DNA of 64,000 nt from Gonium pectorale (taxonomy: Eukaryota; Chlorophyta; Chlorophyceae; Chlamydomonadales; Volvocaceae): NCBI GenBank assembly GCA_001584585.1, contig LSYV01000003.1, positions 4,291,176 to 4,355,175 on the forward strand, given 5' to 3'. Below are positions 36,001 to 47,780 of this stretch, in pieces (the stretch's first letter is position 1; the number at the start of each line of letters is the position of its first letter). The translations under genes were made by a program, and so were the position numbers. The notes beneath the pieces were generated by a model. The model was not told the DNA's origin, did not search any database, and was given only the letters and a program-made list of their open reading frames with translations.

Positions 36001-39000
36001 GCTATGGCGGGTCGGGAACCAATCGGCTCGTGTGGCCTGCCACCCCTCTCTGGGGAACCTGTAATCTGTAATCTGTTGTACAAGGCCCTGGGCTGCAAAG
36101 CCTGTCGGCATGTTCACTGCTATGAAGACCGAGGCGAACGCCACTGGTATTCATAGCAGTGGGCCAGCCAAGAGGCAGATGTTCCACTTACAGAGCTGCT
36201 CTTGCGGACCCTGACCACCATCGCTAGCACGCCCAACCTGTGAGGCTTACCCACGAGGCCAGGGTAGGTGGTTATCCGGCGCATGTTGTCTGCACCGTGG
36301 TTCGAGCCCCCAGGCGCTCCTTGCGTGTGGAGGTCCTCGCTATCGGTCCGCCGGTGTCGCCGCAGCTTGCTGGCAAGCTTGCCACTGCCGCCCGTCCCAG
36401 GCGCCGCCTCCGCCAGGACGCTGCGCACGTGCTCCCGCAACAGGCGCCTCAACTCAGGGTACCTCAGGACGCGGAGCTCAAATGGATCCGTCACTAAGGC
36501 TCCGCCGGAGGTGGACGCCTCCAGGCCCGTGTCCCTTGCGTCCGGCGCCAGCTGTGAGGCCGCGCTGGCCATGCCCTGTGTCGTTTGCGGCTTGTCATGC
36601 TGCGGCACATGGTGCGACTTTTCCAGGGCGCTGAGGTTATGCGCGCTGCTGCTCTTGCTCATGCCGTGGGGCGCACGGCTGCAGCCGCCAACGCTGAAGG
36701 AGGAATGCATGGTGTTGGCGGACACCGGCAGATCCAGCAGGCCCTGCGACGCCATCTGTAACCGCTCCTGGACGAACATTTGGTACAGCTGGCTGTGGCG
36801 CATGGCGTTGAGGAAGGAGCGCACCACGTCGTTCCGCCTGCAGACCGCACAGGCATGAGGCATCTAGGGTTTGTCTGGGGCATATCAAAGGGCACCCGTC
36901 GGCGCATGGGACCAGAAGAAGCGTCCACATGATCAACATGGCGGCTAGCAGGCGTTGGGCCAAGGCTGGCCCTAGCAGCAGCAGCAAAAAGGACAAAGAG
37001 CGGCACCCAGTTATTGGCGCTCCGCCCAAATCATCACCGGCCTATGTTCCCGGGGGCTCGGTACTCACCGGTGGGCCACGAAGGCGGGCTGGTCAAAGTA
37101 AAACCCGTGTCCCCGCAGCATGTCATCGTGCAGGCGGCCCGACTGGCCCTGCGGCGACGGCGCGCCGTCCAGGCCGCTGCTGGCCAGGTGCGCCGTCCTG
37201 GTGTCTCGGCCGTTGCGGCCGCCGTGGGTTGACCTCTGCGCGGCGGCGCCTGACGATGACCCCGCCGGGTTGTTGCGCAGCAGCGGCTCGTGCGCCTGGT
37301 CGTGGATGAAGCGGCGATAGGACCCGAAAAGCCGCAAGAAGTACTCCTGCATGACGCCTGCAACATATAATGACGTGATGCGTTGAACACGAGTAAGTGT
37401 TGCACTGCTGGCGAGTGGCGACTAGGGCAGTGTCAGCAATCGTGACAGCAAGCGACAGAGCCAAACGTCATGTGCCCTGTCAGGCGACAGAAATCCCCTG
37501 CGCAGCTCCAAGCAAACGATTGCCACCGCGCACCGAGCCCCCAGCCCCGTGGTTCCAAGAGCAAACAGACTCACCCGTAATGACAGGGCTGCTCTCATAC
37601 TCCGTCGGGCTCCGCACCGTCTTGAACACCGCATCCAGCGCCGCCCCCAGCAGCCGCCCGTACGGCAGCGCCCGACCGTCATCCTGCTGCGTGCCCGGTG
37701 GCGGAATGACCTTCTGCAGGTCCAGGTCCACCATGGTAACCTCCGACATGGGGATGTGGCGGATGATGGGAAGCATCTCGGACGTGAGGCCCACCAGGAA
37801 CGGCATGGGCGCCGTCAGGTAGTCCACCAGGTCGCGCGGCAGGATGGGCAGGCAGATGTGCTGCCATCTGTTCAGCAAGAGGTGCGCAGCGGCATCGCAG
37901 GGTAAAGAGGGCGCGTGGGGACCGCTGGAAACGGACAGGAGGTGTAGGTTTCGGCACACCTAGCAATCGAACAACACGCAAAGCAGCGTGATTGACCTTG
38001 CGCGCTGCATAGCTTCCCCATCGATAGCCGCCTCCCTAGGCTGGGTTTGTAGGTCATGCGCCGCGATCGTTTCCTTCCGCCCCTGCCCTTCCCGGTACGC
38101 ACTTGAACGGGTAGATTAGCGCCTGGGCTGCCTGCACCGCTGCAGTGACCGTGTCGCGGGAGCGCGCCACGAACACTATCCGGCGCTCCAGCAGCAGGCT
38201 GGCAACCAGCGTCAGCATGCCCTCCACCGGCACATGGAAGAACAGGCGCGCCAGCGGGATGCCCGAGTTGTCCCTGCCGTTGCCGCAGTCGGGTGGCACC
38301 TGCAGCTCAATGCGGTCGCCAGACCTGCATTTGCGGGGTCCGGCAGCGGTGCGTAACAGGAATACAATATACAGGCTTAGGTAGCAGGTTTGCGTCTGCT
38401 TGCGGTTAAAGGGTTGGGGCGCGCATCTACACCACTTGCCCGGTGGCTATGCGGTGTACGACCAAATGCAGGGGACCGAGGCAGTACTCCCGCTCCAGCC
38501 CACAAGGGATGCAAGGGGCTTAAGAAAGCACGGCAACTGGAGAAGCAAAGCTGCTTTACATCACAACACGCAGCATATAACGCACTGACACCCATCTGGA
38601 ATTGCCGCCAAATAAAGGCTGCTAAATGTTGAGACATCGCTACGGATCCCTAGTCAACTGACCAGTCAAGCGTGTCGCCGGAAGAGCCCGATGCCATATA
38701 GCGTGGCGGACTGACGCCTGACAGCCCGTGCAGGTTCGGGACTAGTACCCTGTAGAGCAATGGAGACTTTTCCTGATGTAAGGTACATGCAATGTGCTAA
38801 ACCCTAGAGTGCCGAACCCAATCACGAATTGCTTGGTGTGGCGTTGATCGGGGCCCCGCCTACAGCGGTTGCATGTCAAGCGTAGCCGTAAGCGCGGGCA
38901 GCCCCCGCTGAAGCCCCGAAATGATGACCAAGCCAATGTCGACCACAGGTGGGCTGGGTCAGCATGACCTGGCATTCCCACACAACCACAACCTCATGCG

Positions 39001-39888
39001 CCCTATCAGTTGTTTAAGAGCTGACCAAAACTCGTATTCCCGAGGGCCCCAAGTCCCAGACGCGGACGCCGTACATGGGTCACTAACGGGGCGGGGCAAC
39101 CGGCGCCGGCGCAGCTCAGCAACAGGTTTTGCAGCTGTCAACTCGGCATGAGTAACGCAGCATAAGTGCCATTTTATGCGTATGCAGGGATCAAGGGAAC
39201 TGTCCTTGCAACCCCTTGCATCCCAAGGGACAACTGCGCTGCTTACCTTAATACCTCGCCCGGGGACGGGTTAGTTGCGAGCTGCTTGCGCAGGTCCACG
39301 AGGAAGGATCCCAGCTGCGACTCCAGGGGTAGCTCCCTGTGCGCCGTGTCCAGTAACCCCTCGCATCCCTTCAGGATTTGCTCCGCGACTTGGAGCACCT
39401 GCGGGTCGCGTGCCGGGTACCCCGGCCCGGGTTCAGCCCATGTCTCTCAGCCCATGCCCACGATAGCTATCCTGACCTTGAAGAAGAAGTTGCACCACGG
39501 GTTCTCCGCTACGATGCACAGCACCTGGGGGTAGCGTGCCTTGCTGCCTATCCGCGGCGCCGGCGGAAATATTTGGCGGCAAAAGCCCGTAAAACGCTTG
39601 GCGCTCACGTGCGTTAGTGTGAACGTGTACTCCTGCGCAAGGGCCCGCACCGTTTGACCTTCGGACGTGCAAAACGACCCCGCATCAGGTCGGCCATACC
39701 TCCGACGCCTGCACTTCCTTCGGCTGAACAGCGTCCGGGCCCAGAGGAAAACAGAACGAGTTAAGAATCTGCTCGTTGAAGTCGATGTCCTCGCACCCGC
39801 CCGATGCTGCCACATAGCGCAGGTAGGTGACGGGAGTCTTCGTGCGGGCCTCCACACGGAGCTTCGACACAAAAAACAGCAGATACAT
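33062..39888 (-). CDS. DENN-domain Rab GEF with clathrin/AP-2-type motifs in the tail
   Basis: Probable guanine-nucleotide exchange factor for a Rab GTPase in membrane traffic. Eleven exons: 39888-39700, 39632-39477, 39398-39247, 38324-38103, 37867-37575, 37357-37069, 36837-36251, 35840-35733, 35482-35040, 34818-34217 and 33968-33062, giving about 1315 residues with all phases closing. The upstream DENN part includes YTFTLTHVSAKRFTGFC and LCIVAENPW. The core DENN has LARLFFHVPVEGMLTLVASL, LLLERRIVFVA, ALIYPFKWQHICLPILP and DYLTAPMPFLVG. The downstream DENN includes VMQEYFLRLFGSYRRFI and RNDVVRSFLNAMRHSQLYQMF. The Ser/Pro-rich tail contains WDPFG, DPF and LLGLD (about 33190-33446). A further short 5' exon cannot be excluded, since the DENN fold starts almost at the ATG. 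In animals the comparable layout is DENND1 (connecdenn). Confidence 0.88.
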
Positions 39889-40532
39889 TCCTCCTTCGGC
39901 GTTCCCTCGCCCCTCCTTCGCGTCAGATAGCCATTTGACAGGTGCTCTGTCGGCTTCTCATCCTTTCAGAGAACCCGCCTTTGCCTATATCCTGCCATGT
40001 CGAGCAACTGAGGAATGGAGGCGAACGCCAGAAAAGCTGCAGCCATGAAGACGTTGCAGCTGCCTTAAAGCAGAACAAACAAGGCCGCTGGTCCCATTCG
40101 TGGGGCTTAGTCCGGGCTATGTGTGCATGTGTCGCTTGTGCTTGTGCCTGTGGCAGAGTGGGTTCCTCATGGTGTGCATGGTACGTCGTACGGTACGGCG
40201 GTGACAGTGGCGCCTTGCACCTGCCCCTCATGCGCCTCGCAGGCCCGCTCGTGAACCCGTACAAGGCGCATGGGGCATGCTTGGCAGGACATGGAAGGAC
40301 TGCCGCGGAAGAATAAGGGTCACGAAACGCTTCATGAAATGTGTGGCAGTGGGCGGTCCCCGGCACTTGTCCCCGGGGTCCCCTATGCCGGCCTTCTGAT
40401 ACCCCGCACACTTACTTGCATCTCGAATCAGAGCGCTCACGGAGGCTCGTACATCCAATTTAGAACGCTCCCTGAGGATCACAGCTGGTTGTGTTCCAGT
40501 TGGCCTCTGAGCATGAGTACGGCCCAGCTACC
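39889..40532. promoter_or_regulatory. Upstream region of the DENN gene
   Basis: About 640 bp lie between the DENN start and the first copy of the duplicated PPR-cyclin 5' segment. It should contain the DENN promoter and 5' UTR. Frames across it have no recognisable content. Confidence 0.4.
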
Positions 40533-40775
40533 GGCCGCACATGTAAAGGCGCACGGGTTTCCCTCCTGGCCTTGCGTAGTTTTCGGTGACTGAATGAGCC
40601 GCACCAACAACAAGGACCTGGAAAAGCTTTGGATGGCAGATGAGCAAGCTTGGATGAACAGCATGAACTATGGCCGCGGTCAACCCGAGGGGGGCCAGGG
40701 CCAGGGCCACCACCATCTTGCAGCACACCAACAGCAGCGCGGCAGCGGCCATGTCCGCCTTATGGCGGACAACTT
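40533..40775 (+). repeat. Upstream copy of duplicated PPR-cyclin 5' segment
   Basis: This 243-bp stretch is almost identical to 41872-42112, with only a few substitutions and a small indel at the distal end. It contains the same 5' UTR, the same stop-plus-start TGAATG and the first 50 or so codons. Homology stops abruptly on both sides. Confidence 0.93.
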
Positions 40776-40863
40776 CAGCCATCATGTGCCGCCCGACTGC
40801 GGCACTCTGGGCGGCTCTCTCCATGCAAAGGCTCAACCACCCTGCTCTGTTGCATCTGGCTAA
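40594..40863 (+). pseudogene. Truncated duplicate of the PPR-cyclin N-terminus
   Basis: The ATG and first 53 codons match the PPR-cyclin gene at 41933 (MSRTNNKDLEKLWMADEQAW onward). The sequence then diverges and the frame ends after 89 codons. None of the PPR or cyclin region follows. It may be a dead partial copy, or a short expressed leader peptide with its own promoter. Confidence 0.7.
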
Positions 40864-40990
40864 AACCTGCTTCATTAGCCAAACTCTTCGTCTACATTTA
40901 ACTGCACCTCATCAAAAGCCAGAAGAAGTGGACCGCCAGGCCTATCAGTCATATGGTGCACGAGGACGTTCATGACCGCAAACCTGGTGC

Positions 40991-41030
40991 CGCCGACAAA
41001 GGCCAATCGTATGATTGGCCTTTGTCGGCG
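40991..41030. repeat. Perfect inverted repeat, 18-bp arms, 4-base loop
   Basis: Left arm 40991-41008 is the exact reverse complement of right arm 41013-41030; the loop is GTAT. It lies in the sequence separating the two duplicated 5' segments. It could form a hairpin in RNA or a cruciform in DNA, or be a remnant of a small inverted-repeat element. Confidence 0.93.
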
Positions 41031-41862
41031 CTCCCCCGGGCCGCATGGTGGTATCAGCGCAGCGGATGGCACTCGGTGCAATTCTAGTAAGTGAAACTGG
41101 CTCGAGTTGCGATGAGAAGCAGCATCTCAGCAGGCCTCATTCACCGTTTCCTTACCCCGGCTGTGCCATTTTCAGTCACCCAGGGTTGCCCTAAGCAAAC
41201 ACGCGCCAAATACTCACAGCCATCGAAGGCATGTCGTTGTCAAAGCAGCGCACGCACGCACGCGCACACGCATAAGATGCACGACTGCCGGAACACATGG
41301 CGTGTCCGACGCCGCCCAATGCAGCTGTGCAGACCAGTGCCGTCCAGTGCGGACCTGCCCGAACTGTCCCGCGCTGGTGCAACCGTCCCCTGGGTCGGCG
41401 CCATGGCGAGAGGCACTTCGTCAGCCGGGCGGTTCAACTGGCAGCTGCACTCATGTGGTTCCGTCCAGATCCACATTCACGCCAATGGGGCCGGGCGCCT
41501 GCAGGCTTACGGTTGCCAGCACAGCACAGGCGCGTTTCCGTAGTAGGCCTCAAGAGTGATGGATGGCTTGGGGTTAGACTTGCTACGGATATTCTTACAG
41601 ACAGAAGCACACTTGGCCTCTGGCCGAAACTTACTGTAATCATCTCGCTGCCGGCAACGTCTCCTCATCGATTGCCAAGGGCGGCTTTGCATACCAGCCG
41701 GGGATCCAGTTCAACCCTTGCACGCCCCGGCGCACAAGGTATCGCGCCGAGGCAGGGTGACCAATATTGTCCGTACAGCGCTCGTAGCGTTGGCTCCTTT
41801 TCTCCCTTTTCCAGCAGATGCGGCCCTAGAAGTCCGATATCGTCTTCCCTAGCGCTCACAGC

Positions 41863-41869
41863 TATAAAA
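41863..41869 (+). promoter_or_regulatory. TATA box of the PPR-cyclin gene (candidate)
   Basis: TATAAAA lies 70 bases before the ATG and just upstream of the point where the duplicated segment begins. The upstream copy has no TATA at the same place. Confidence 0.5.
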
Positions 41870-41871
41870 TA

Positions 41872-42112
41872 GGCCGCACATGCAAAGGCGCACGGGTTTC
41901 CCTCCTGGCCTTGCGTAGTTTTCGGTGACTGAATGAGCCGCACCAACAACAAGGATCTGGAAAAGCTTTGGATGGCAGATGAGCAAGCTTGGATGAACAG
42001 CATGAACTATGGCCGCGGTCAACCCGAGGGGGGCCAGGGCCAGGGCCACCACCATCTTGCAGCACACCAACAGCAGCGCGGCAGCGGCCATCAGCCTTAT
42101 GGCGGACAACTT
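41872..42112 (+). repeat. Downstream copy of duplicated PPR-cyclin 5' segment
   Basis: Near-identical partner of 40533-40775. This copy is continuous with the full PPR-cyclin gene. Confidence 0.93.
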
Positions 42113-45100
42113 CCGTCCGGGATGCCTGCGGTCGGCTGGGGCGGGCAGGCAATCCAGGAGCCCTCGGGTTACAGAGTTCCCTGGTTCGGACGGAGTCGCT
42201 CCAAGTACGGGGGCGGCAAATATGGCAAGCGCGGCGAGGGCGGGCTGCCCGGTGGCCAGGGCCGCTTCGGCGGGCCCGGCGGTGCTGGGCCTTCTGCCAG
42301 AGGGGGCGAAGACGCTCTGTCTGTTGAGGAAATGGCCGTGATCATCCAGAAGCTGCAGCCCAACGAGCCCCTGCCGGAGGTCATTTACCGCGCTCTGCAC
42401 CACGTGGACAGCCGCGCAGTCGCCCTTCTGCTGAAGGACCTTAGCCGGTTGGGCAAGGACCGACGCGCAATGGAGCTGTTCGACTGGTTGCGTTCGGCGA
42501 ACGAGCGCAGCCCGCTGAGGTCGCTCTGCGATGTCTACAGTTACACGGCTACGATATCCCTCTGCATTCATGGACAAGACGTCGATCGGGCGCTGGAGCT
42601 TATGCAGGAAATGCGCTCCCGGAACATTGAGCGGAATGTCCACACTTACACGGCGCTCATGGTGAGGGGCCAATTCCGACTGGCTGTTGGGCATCTGCAT
42701 GGGTATGATTCTGACTTGCCCCGTCGCCGCAGAACGTCTGCATCAAGTGCGGCAAGCTGGCGCTTGCCCTGGACATTTATAACTCCATGCGCGCGGCCAA
42801 CTGCATGCCCAACGTCGTCACCTACAACACGCTCGTAGACGTCTACGGCAAGCTGGGGCAGTGGGAGCGGGCCATCAACGTGCTGGACATGATGCGCCAC
42901 GAGGTGCGGGGGTTGGTTTTGCACTGAGAAGAGTCCCGCCTCCAGCTGGTTCCTGCATGGCCAGCGTGCCGTCGGTGATCATCACACCCGACGCATCCCC
43001 TTGAAAGTAGCCCCGTCCGAACACCTCTCCGCAGGGCGTCGAGCCGGTGCTCCGCACGTACAACACGCTGATCATCGCCTGCAACATGTGCAACCAGCCG
43101 CGTGAGGCGCTCGCCGTCTACCAGCGCCTGCTGGCGGACGGCTTCACGCCCAACTCCACCACCTATAACGCGCTTATTAGCGCGTACGGCAAGACCACCC
43201 AGCTGGGCAAGGCGCTGGAGGTGTACCAGGAAATGCTGCGGCAGAATATGGACCGCAGCGTCATCACCTACAGCTCCCTCATCAGCGCCTGCGAGAAAGC
43301 GGGGCAATGGGAGACCGCACTGCGCATCTTTGCGGAGATGCAGCAGGACAACTGCCTGCCGAACACCGTCACGTACAACTCGCTGGTGACGGCATGCGCG
43401 CAGGGTGAGGACTGTGACCGGTTGGGGTCCCATCAAAGCCCGTCGCGCTGCATCGTGTTGGAGGAGGCGCGCCCCTTGTACTCTCCCCTGCGCTTATCAC
43501 GAGGCAGCAGGTTAAGCAAACTGCAGCGTGTGTCTTGCGTGCGCCCGGATGTTTGACAGGTGTGGCACGGCAAGCTGCAGTTCTATCGCTTCAGCTTCCT
43601 CTCTTTCCCCAATGCTGTTGCCCCTTCCCGCGGTTGCTGCAGGCGGGCAGTGGGAGAAGGCCACTGAGGTGTTTGAGCAGATGAATGCCCACGGCTGTAC
43701 GCCAGATGGTAGGTTGTTGTCTAGTGAGCTGTCATAATGCGTCTGGTTTAGCAGACCAGCATATAACTTAAGATTGAGGTTAAGAATTGGGACGAGCTGG
43801 CCACCACGCTTTTGAACTGCCAATCCCATGGCGTCGAGAGCTTGGGCTGGACGGCTGTCCAAGCGTGGAGATGTATGCTGAATGCGCTGCTTGGCCCTGC
43901 GCTCGTGATCCTGCGTACAACGCGCTACCCCGCAGTGGTGACCTACACCGCCCTCATCAGTGCGTACGAGCGCGGCGGCCAGTGGCAGAAGGCCCTGCAG
44001 GCCTTCCACAAGATGTGCGTTCAGGGCTGCAAGCCGGATGCTATCGTCTACAACGCCATTATCGATACGCTGTGGGAGACGGGTATCATCTGGGCGCAGA
44101 GCAAGGCGCTACAGCTCTTCCTTAAGGCGGTGCAGCAGGGGCACTTTCGGCAGGAGCCTCTGGTGCGGCGCTCAGGGCGCGTCGAGGTCAACCTTCATGC
44201 CATGACGGCCGGCGTGGCCATGGTCTGCCTCTACTGCTGGCTGCTGGAGCTCAAGTGGGTAGCGGGCCTGTGTTTGGGCAGGGCTTGGGCCACAGGCTGC
44301 ACGGGGCCAGCAAAGCACCCCCTCAAGCACCGACTGTTGGATTGACCAAGCCTGGGGGCATGGCGGGGATCATCTGCTTGTGCACAGTCGATCGGCCCAC
44401 GGGTTGCAGGCTCGGCTGTGTATACTCCGTGCTTACGCCATGTCATGCCCAAGCCTTCCGTTGACGCCGGAACTTTTCCCGAGACCTGCACCGCGCACGT
44501 TCTGTTGTTATTCCATGTTGCCGCTGCTGTGCAGGCGCATTGCAACTGAGAAGGGACCGCAGCACCTGCCGCCGGTGCTGGCGATCGTCACGGACATGGG
44601 CAAGGCCAGCCGCGAGCAGGGGAACTGCATCGTAAAGGAGGCGGTGGCTGCCATGATGAGCTTCTGGGATGCGCCTTTCAGGTGGGCTCGTGGATTACAC
44701 ATCCCTGAGTCAGGGTTCACTGACGTTGAGCCGCTATCAGCCATTAAACTGGAGCCCTTGACACGAGGCCGTAGCACGACTATCCGACTTGCTGTTATCG
44801 GCTATGCGTCGGCATTTGCATAGGATACATTCGTCAGTGAGCAGTGGGCATCAGGCTCCTGAATGTGTGGAGTTACACGCGTCCCTTGTGATCCTGTCCG
44901 TTGATGATATCTGCACAGGCTAGTCCAAGACGGCGTTTACTCGTCGGTGCTGGAGGCCAGCAACCTGCACGTCGCTGAGTGGGTAACAAGCACCTCATTC
45001 AACGCGCAGCTCGCTAGTCTGTTCCCCATCGCAAACAGCACCAAAGTAGGTTGGGGAGCGCTGGGGGAGGGGGCGGTGCCTTTACACATGGCCCCAGCAC

Positions 45101-46905
45101 CGGGGTTCGTAAGTGCTCATGCGCTGTGTAAAGGCAGGGCGGGCTTGCCATGCCCCTTCAGTACACGAAACTGCAGTGCGCTAAACTTGCCCTTACGGTC
45201 GTGCGCTGGATGCGACGCTTGCTTAATTCTTTGTTTGTTTGCAGCTTTCCTGCAGTTTTTTTATAGTTCCGCAGCAGCCTCGTACTCAATTGGGGGGTAC
45301 GAAATCTGGCCCTGGCTGTACCCTTTCGCTCTACATCGCAGATGACGGACGAGATCTACGTCATGCGCGAGCAGCAGGTGACGCAAGAGTGCCAAGAGGC
45401 ATTTGCCGCCGTGCAGCACTTCGAGAACACCCATGGTCTAGTGCTGTCCAACATGAGCCCCGCCTACGTGCAGCAGCGGCCCGTGCTCATTTCCCGCCTG
45501 CTGGACCTGAGCTCCAAGCTCAGCCTGCGCGACGAGGTGGTGCACGACGCCGTGCTGCTCATGGACCGGACCGCCTCTCAGGCCAAGCAGGTGCCGGAGG
45601 ATGTGTTACCGCTGGTGGGCGTAGCAGCGCTAATCATTGCGGCAAAGCAGGGCGACAGCAGCGACCGCGTGCCCAACAACTCGGAGATCGAGCAGATGAC
45701 GGGTGAGGCGGGCGGCTGGGCCTTGGAGGGTGGCTCGTGCTTCCCTGCGCCTGATCATCTTGGGTGCAGTAAGCTTCACCCGAGTCCTGCGGATTGGATT
45801 CAAGCTTGCTTTCAGGCGTTGACTTGCGGCTGAGCATGTACTGTCCAGCGTGAGCTCCGATCAATCTGATATCATGGTATCGATCTACTTGCTGGGTGCA
45901 CACAACCAAGGTCGCTTATCTTCCCTGCAGAGCTACCCGCCACCGCCGTGGCAAAGATGGAGTGGAACATCCGCGGTCTGTTGACGGACGACATCACTGC
46001 CATTAGCACCATGCGCTGCCTTAAAGTCTACCTGGAGCGCCTCGGGTACCGCTACCTGGACAAACAGGACGTGTACGGCATGGCGGGCTTCGCCATCATG
46101 CTTGCCGTCGAGTCGCTCTACGACCTATCCCTGCTCAATTGCCGGCCCTCGGTCGTCGCTGCGGCCATACTTTACGCGGAGCGCCGCCTCCGGGGCGCGG
46201 TGCCCTTCTGGCCGTCCATGTTGTCAAAGCTAACTGGTTATCACGACATGTCGACACCAGAGCTGACCGTGGCCGTGCGCGTCGCCCAGAAGCTCTCTCG
46301 CAAGCTGGTATACGCCCAAATGTACAAGGCACAGTTGATTCAGCTGGCGGGGCAAGCGGGTCCGTCTGCTGGGCCGGTGTCGCTGGCACCCGAGCTCGCC
46401 AGCGGCCCCGCGGTCAACCCAGCTGGGCCCATGGTGCCGCCCGGCGTGCGGGCGCACATGCCGACGGTCGGGCCCCGCAGGGCCGCCCGGCTTGCCGGCC
46501 TCGCTGGGGGTCGTGGCGGCTGCGTCGGGGGCGTCCGGCGTGCAGGTTGTCATGGCGCCGATGGTGCAGGCGGTGATGCAGGCGCCCGCTGCTCATGGCG
46601 GCGCGCACGCCGCGGTCGCGGCGCAGTGGCAACCGGGCCGCTTCGATGGCCTCAGCCAGGCGCCTACGGGCGTGCAGCCAGCGACGGAGCCGACGTCTGG
46701 CCTGGTGGTGGCGGCATCAACAGGGCCCGTGGTCTCGACGGGTACCGCTGGCGATGACAGCGCGGCGATTCAGGCGCTGACCCAGGCGATGCAGGGGCTG
46801 GGAACGGGGACCCGCGGGATGCGCGTGGGCAGCCAGTCTGCTATCGATCAGTGGCAAAGGCTGGGAGCCGGAGGCGACGAGGGCGCGAGGGCGCAGGGCC
46901 AGTAA
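41933..46905 (+). CDS. PPR-cyclin fusion protein (one-base frameshift near C-terminus)
   Basis: A pentatricopeptide-repeat RNA-binding protein fused to a cyclin box. Exons: 41933-42661, 42733-42903, 43035-43404, 43643-43708, 43936-44254, 44535-44681, 44919-45045, 45342-45702 and 45931-46905. After a Gly/Gln-rich N-terminus (to about residue 125) come roughly nine PPRs, e.g. VVTYNTLVDVYGKLGQWERA and VITYSSLISACEKAGQWETA. A linker follows, then a cyclin-type all-helical domain (ALIIAAKQGDSS...EIEQMT, AVAKMEWNIRGLL, VVAAAILYAERRLRG). An in-frame TGA directly before the ATG supports the start. The frame shifts at the C run 46473-46476; removing one C restores an Ala/Gln-rich tail to 46905 (about 1087 residues), whereas the raw frame stops at 46757. 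PPR-cyclin fusions have been reported from green algae; target RNA and kinase partner are unknown. An organelle is likely, although no clear transit peptide is visible. Confidence 0.91.
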
Positions 46906-47677
46906 GGATGAGGATCCGATGGATCGTAGCACCATTTGGCGAACATTGATGGGGTGTGCATTGCAATTGAAGCCAACAACACGAATGCGTAGTGAGGGCT
47001 CAGTGCGGTGTTCGCGGCAGGGATGACCTTAATACCTTGCGCAACGTGATTCTGGTATTTCAAGGCACTTTTAGTCGTTGGGGTTTGCAACTTGGCGCTG
47101 TGTGGGTTGTCGTACATGTCGGCGCTGCAAGGCTATGCAGGTGTGGGGGGTGCCTTCCGGTCGGTACATTCCCACGACGACAACATCCGGGATGCTTGGT
47201 CCTGACGGACTGCTCAATCCTATCAAGACGCATGAGGCCGATGAAGCGAAGCAAATGGGGCATATGCACTTGTTGAAACTAATGTATGTTCCTCTGGGCA
47301 GTAACGAAAGGTATTAGAAGGCAAGGTGGAATGCGGTCGCGGCACTTGGACGGCTTGGGACTAGGGGCGCGGCGGCGTCCAGCGAATTGTGGGGGTGTGC
47401 ACGACAATCATTGCTCGGCTGGTGCGGAAGGGGTACTGCTGCAGGGGCCGTTGGTGTGCAGCAATATACGTGGGGATCGAATTTGGTGCAATGCCACCTA
47501 TCCTCGTCTCTTCTAGAGCGTGGCCCGGCCAAGGCTGCACTGAGGGGCCGCGTCGCGCAAGTGGTTCCAGGTCTTCCACGCCCGGCGATTGTGCACTGCT
47601 GACGGCATGTGCCCCGTTGTGGGCAGGGGGAACGGGGAGGCCCCTGCTACTGCTGCTAGTAAGCTGTTGGCACTCAG

Positions 47678-47682
47678 TGTAA
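47678..47682 (+). promoter_or_regulatory. Candidate poly(A) signal of the PPR-cyclin gene
   Basis: TGTAA lies 773 bases after the restored stop at 46905. It is immediately followed by the first copy of the 47684 / 48422 direct repeat. Confidence 0.4.
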
Positions 47683-47683
47683 T

Positions 47684-47780
47684 GTAGGTGGCGAGGAAGG
47701 GCGAAGACAGCGAGAGGGACATCTGTCTTCCCGAGAATAAACCACCGAAACCTGCCCTGCCCTTACCCAGCACATGTGAC
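47684..47780 (+). repeat. Imperfect direct repeat, copy A
   Basis: About 97 bases matching 48422-48521 at roughly 80%, including a 30-base identical core (CGAGGAAGGGCGAAGACAGC and the ten bases after it). The two copies open different reading frames, so this is not a conserved protein segment. Confidence 0.8.

Noticed and set aside
36290..36315. GGTTCGAGCC resembling a tRNA B box
   Set aside because: It lies inside a DENN exon and no A box or acceptor stem can be folded around it.
38820..38980. Possible extra DENN exon in the 0.9-kb intron
   Set aside because: Extending exon 3 to the GTAAGC donor at 39246 closes the phase with exon 4, so no extra exon is required.
40776..41871. Transposon insertion between the duplicated 5' segments
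   Set aside because: A 240-bp target duplication is far too long for transposition, and there are no terminal repeats or transposase-like frame; a local duplication is simpler.
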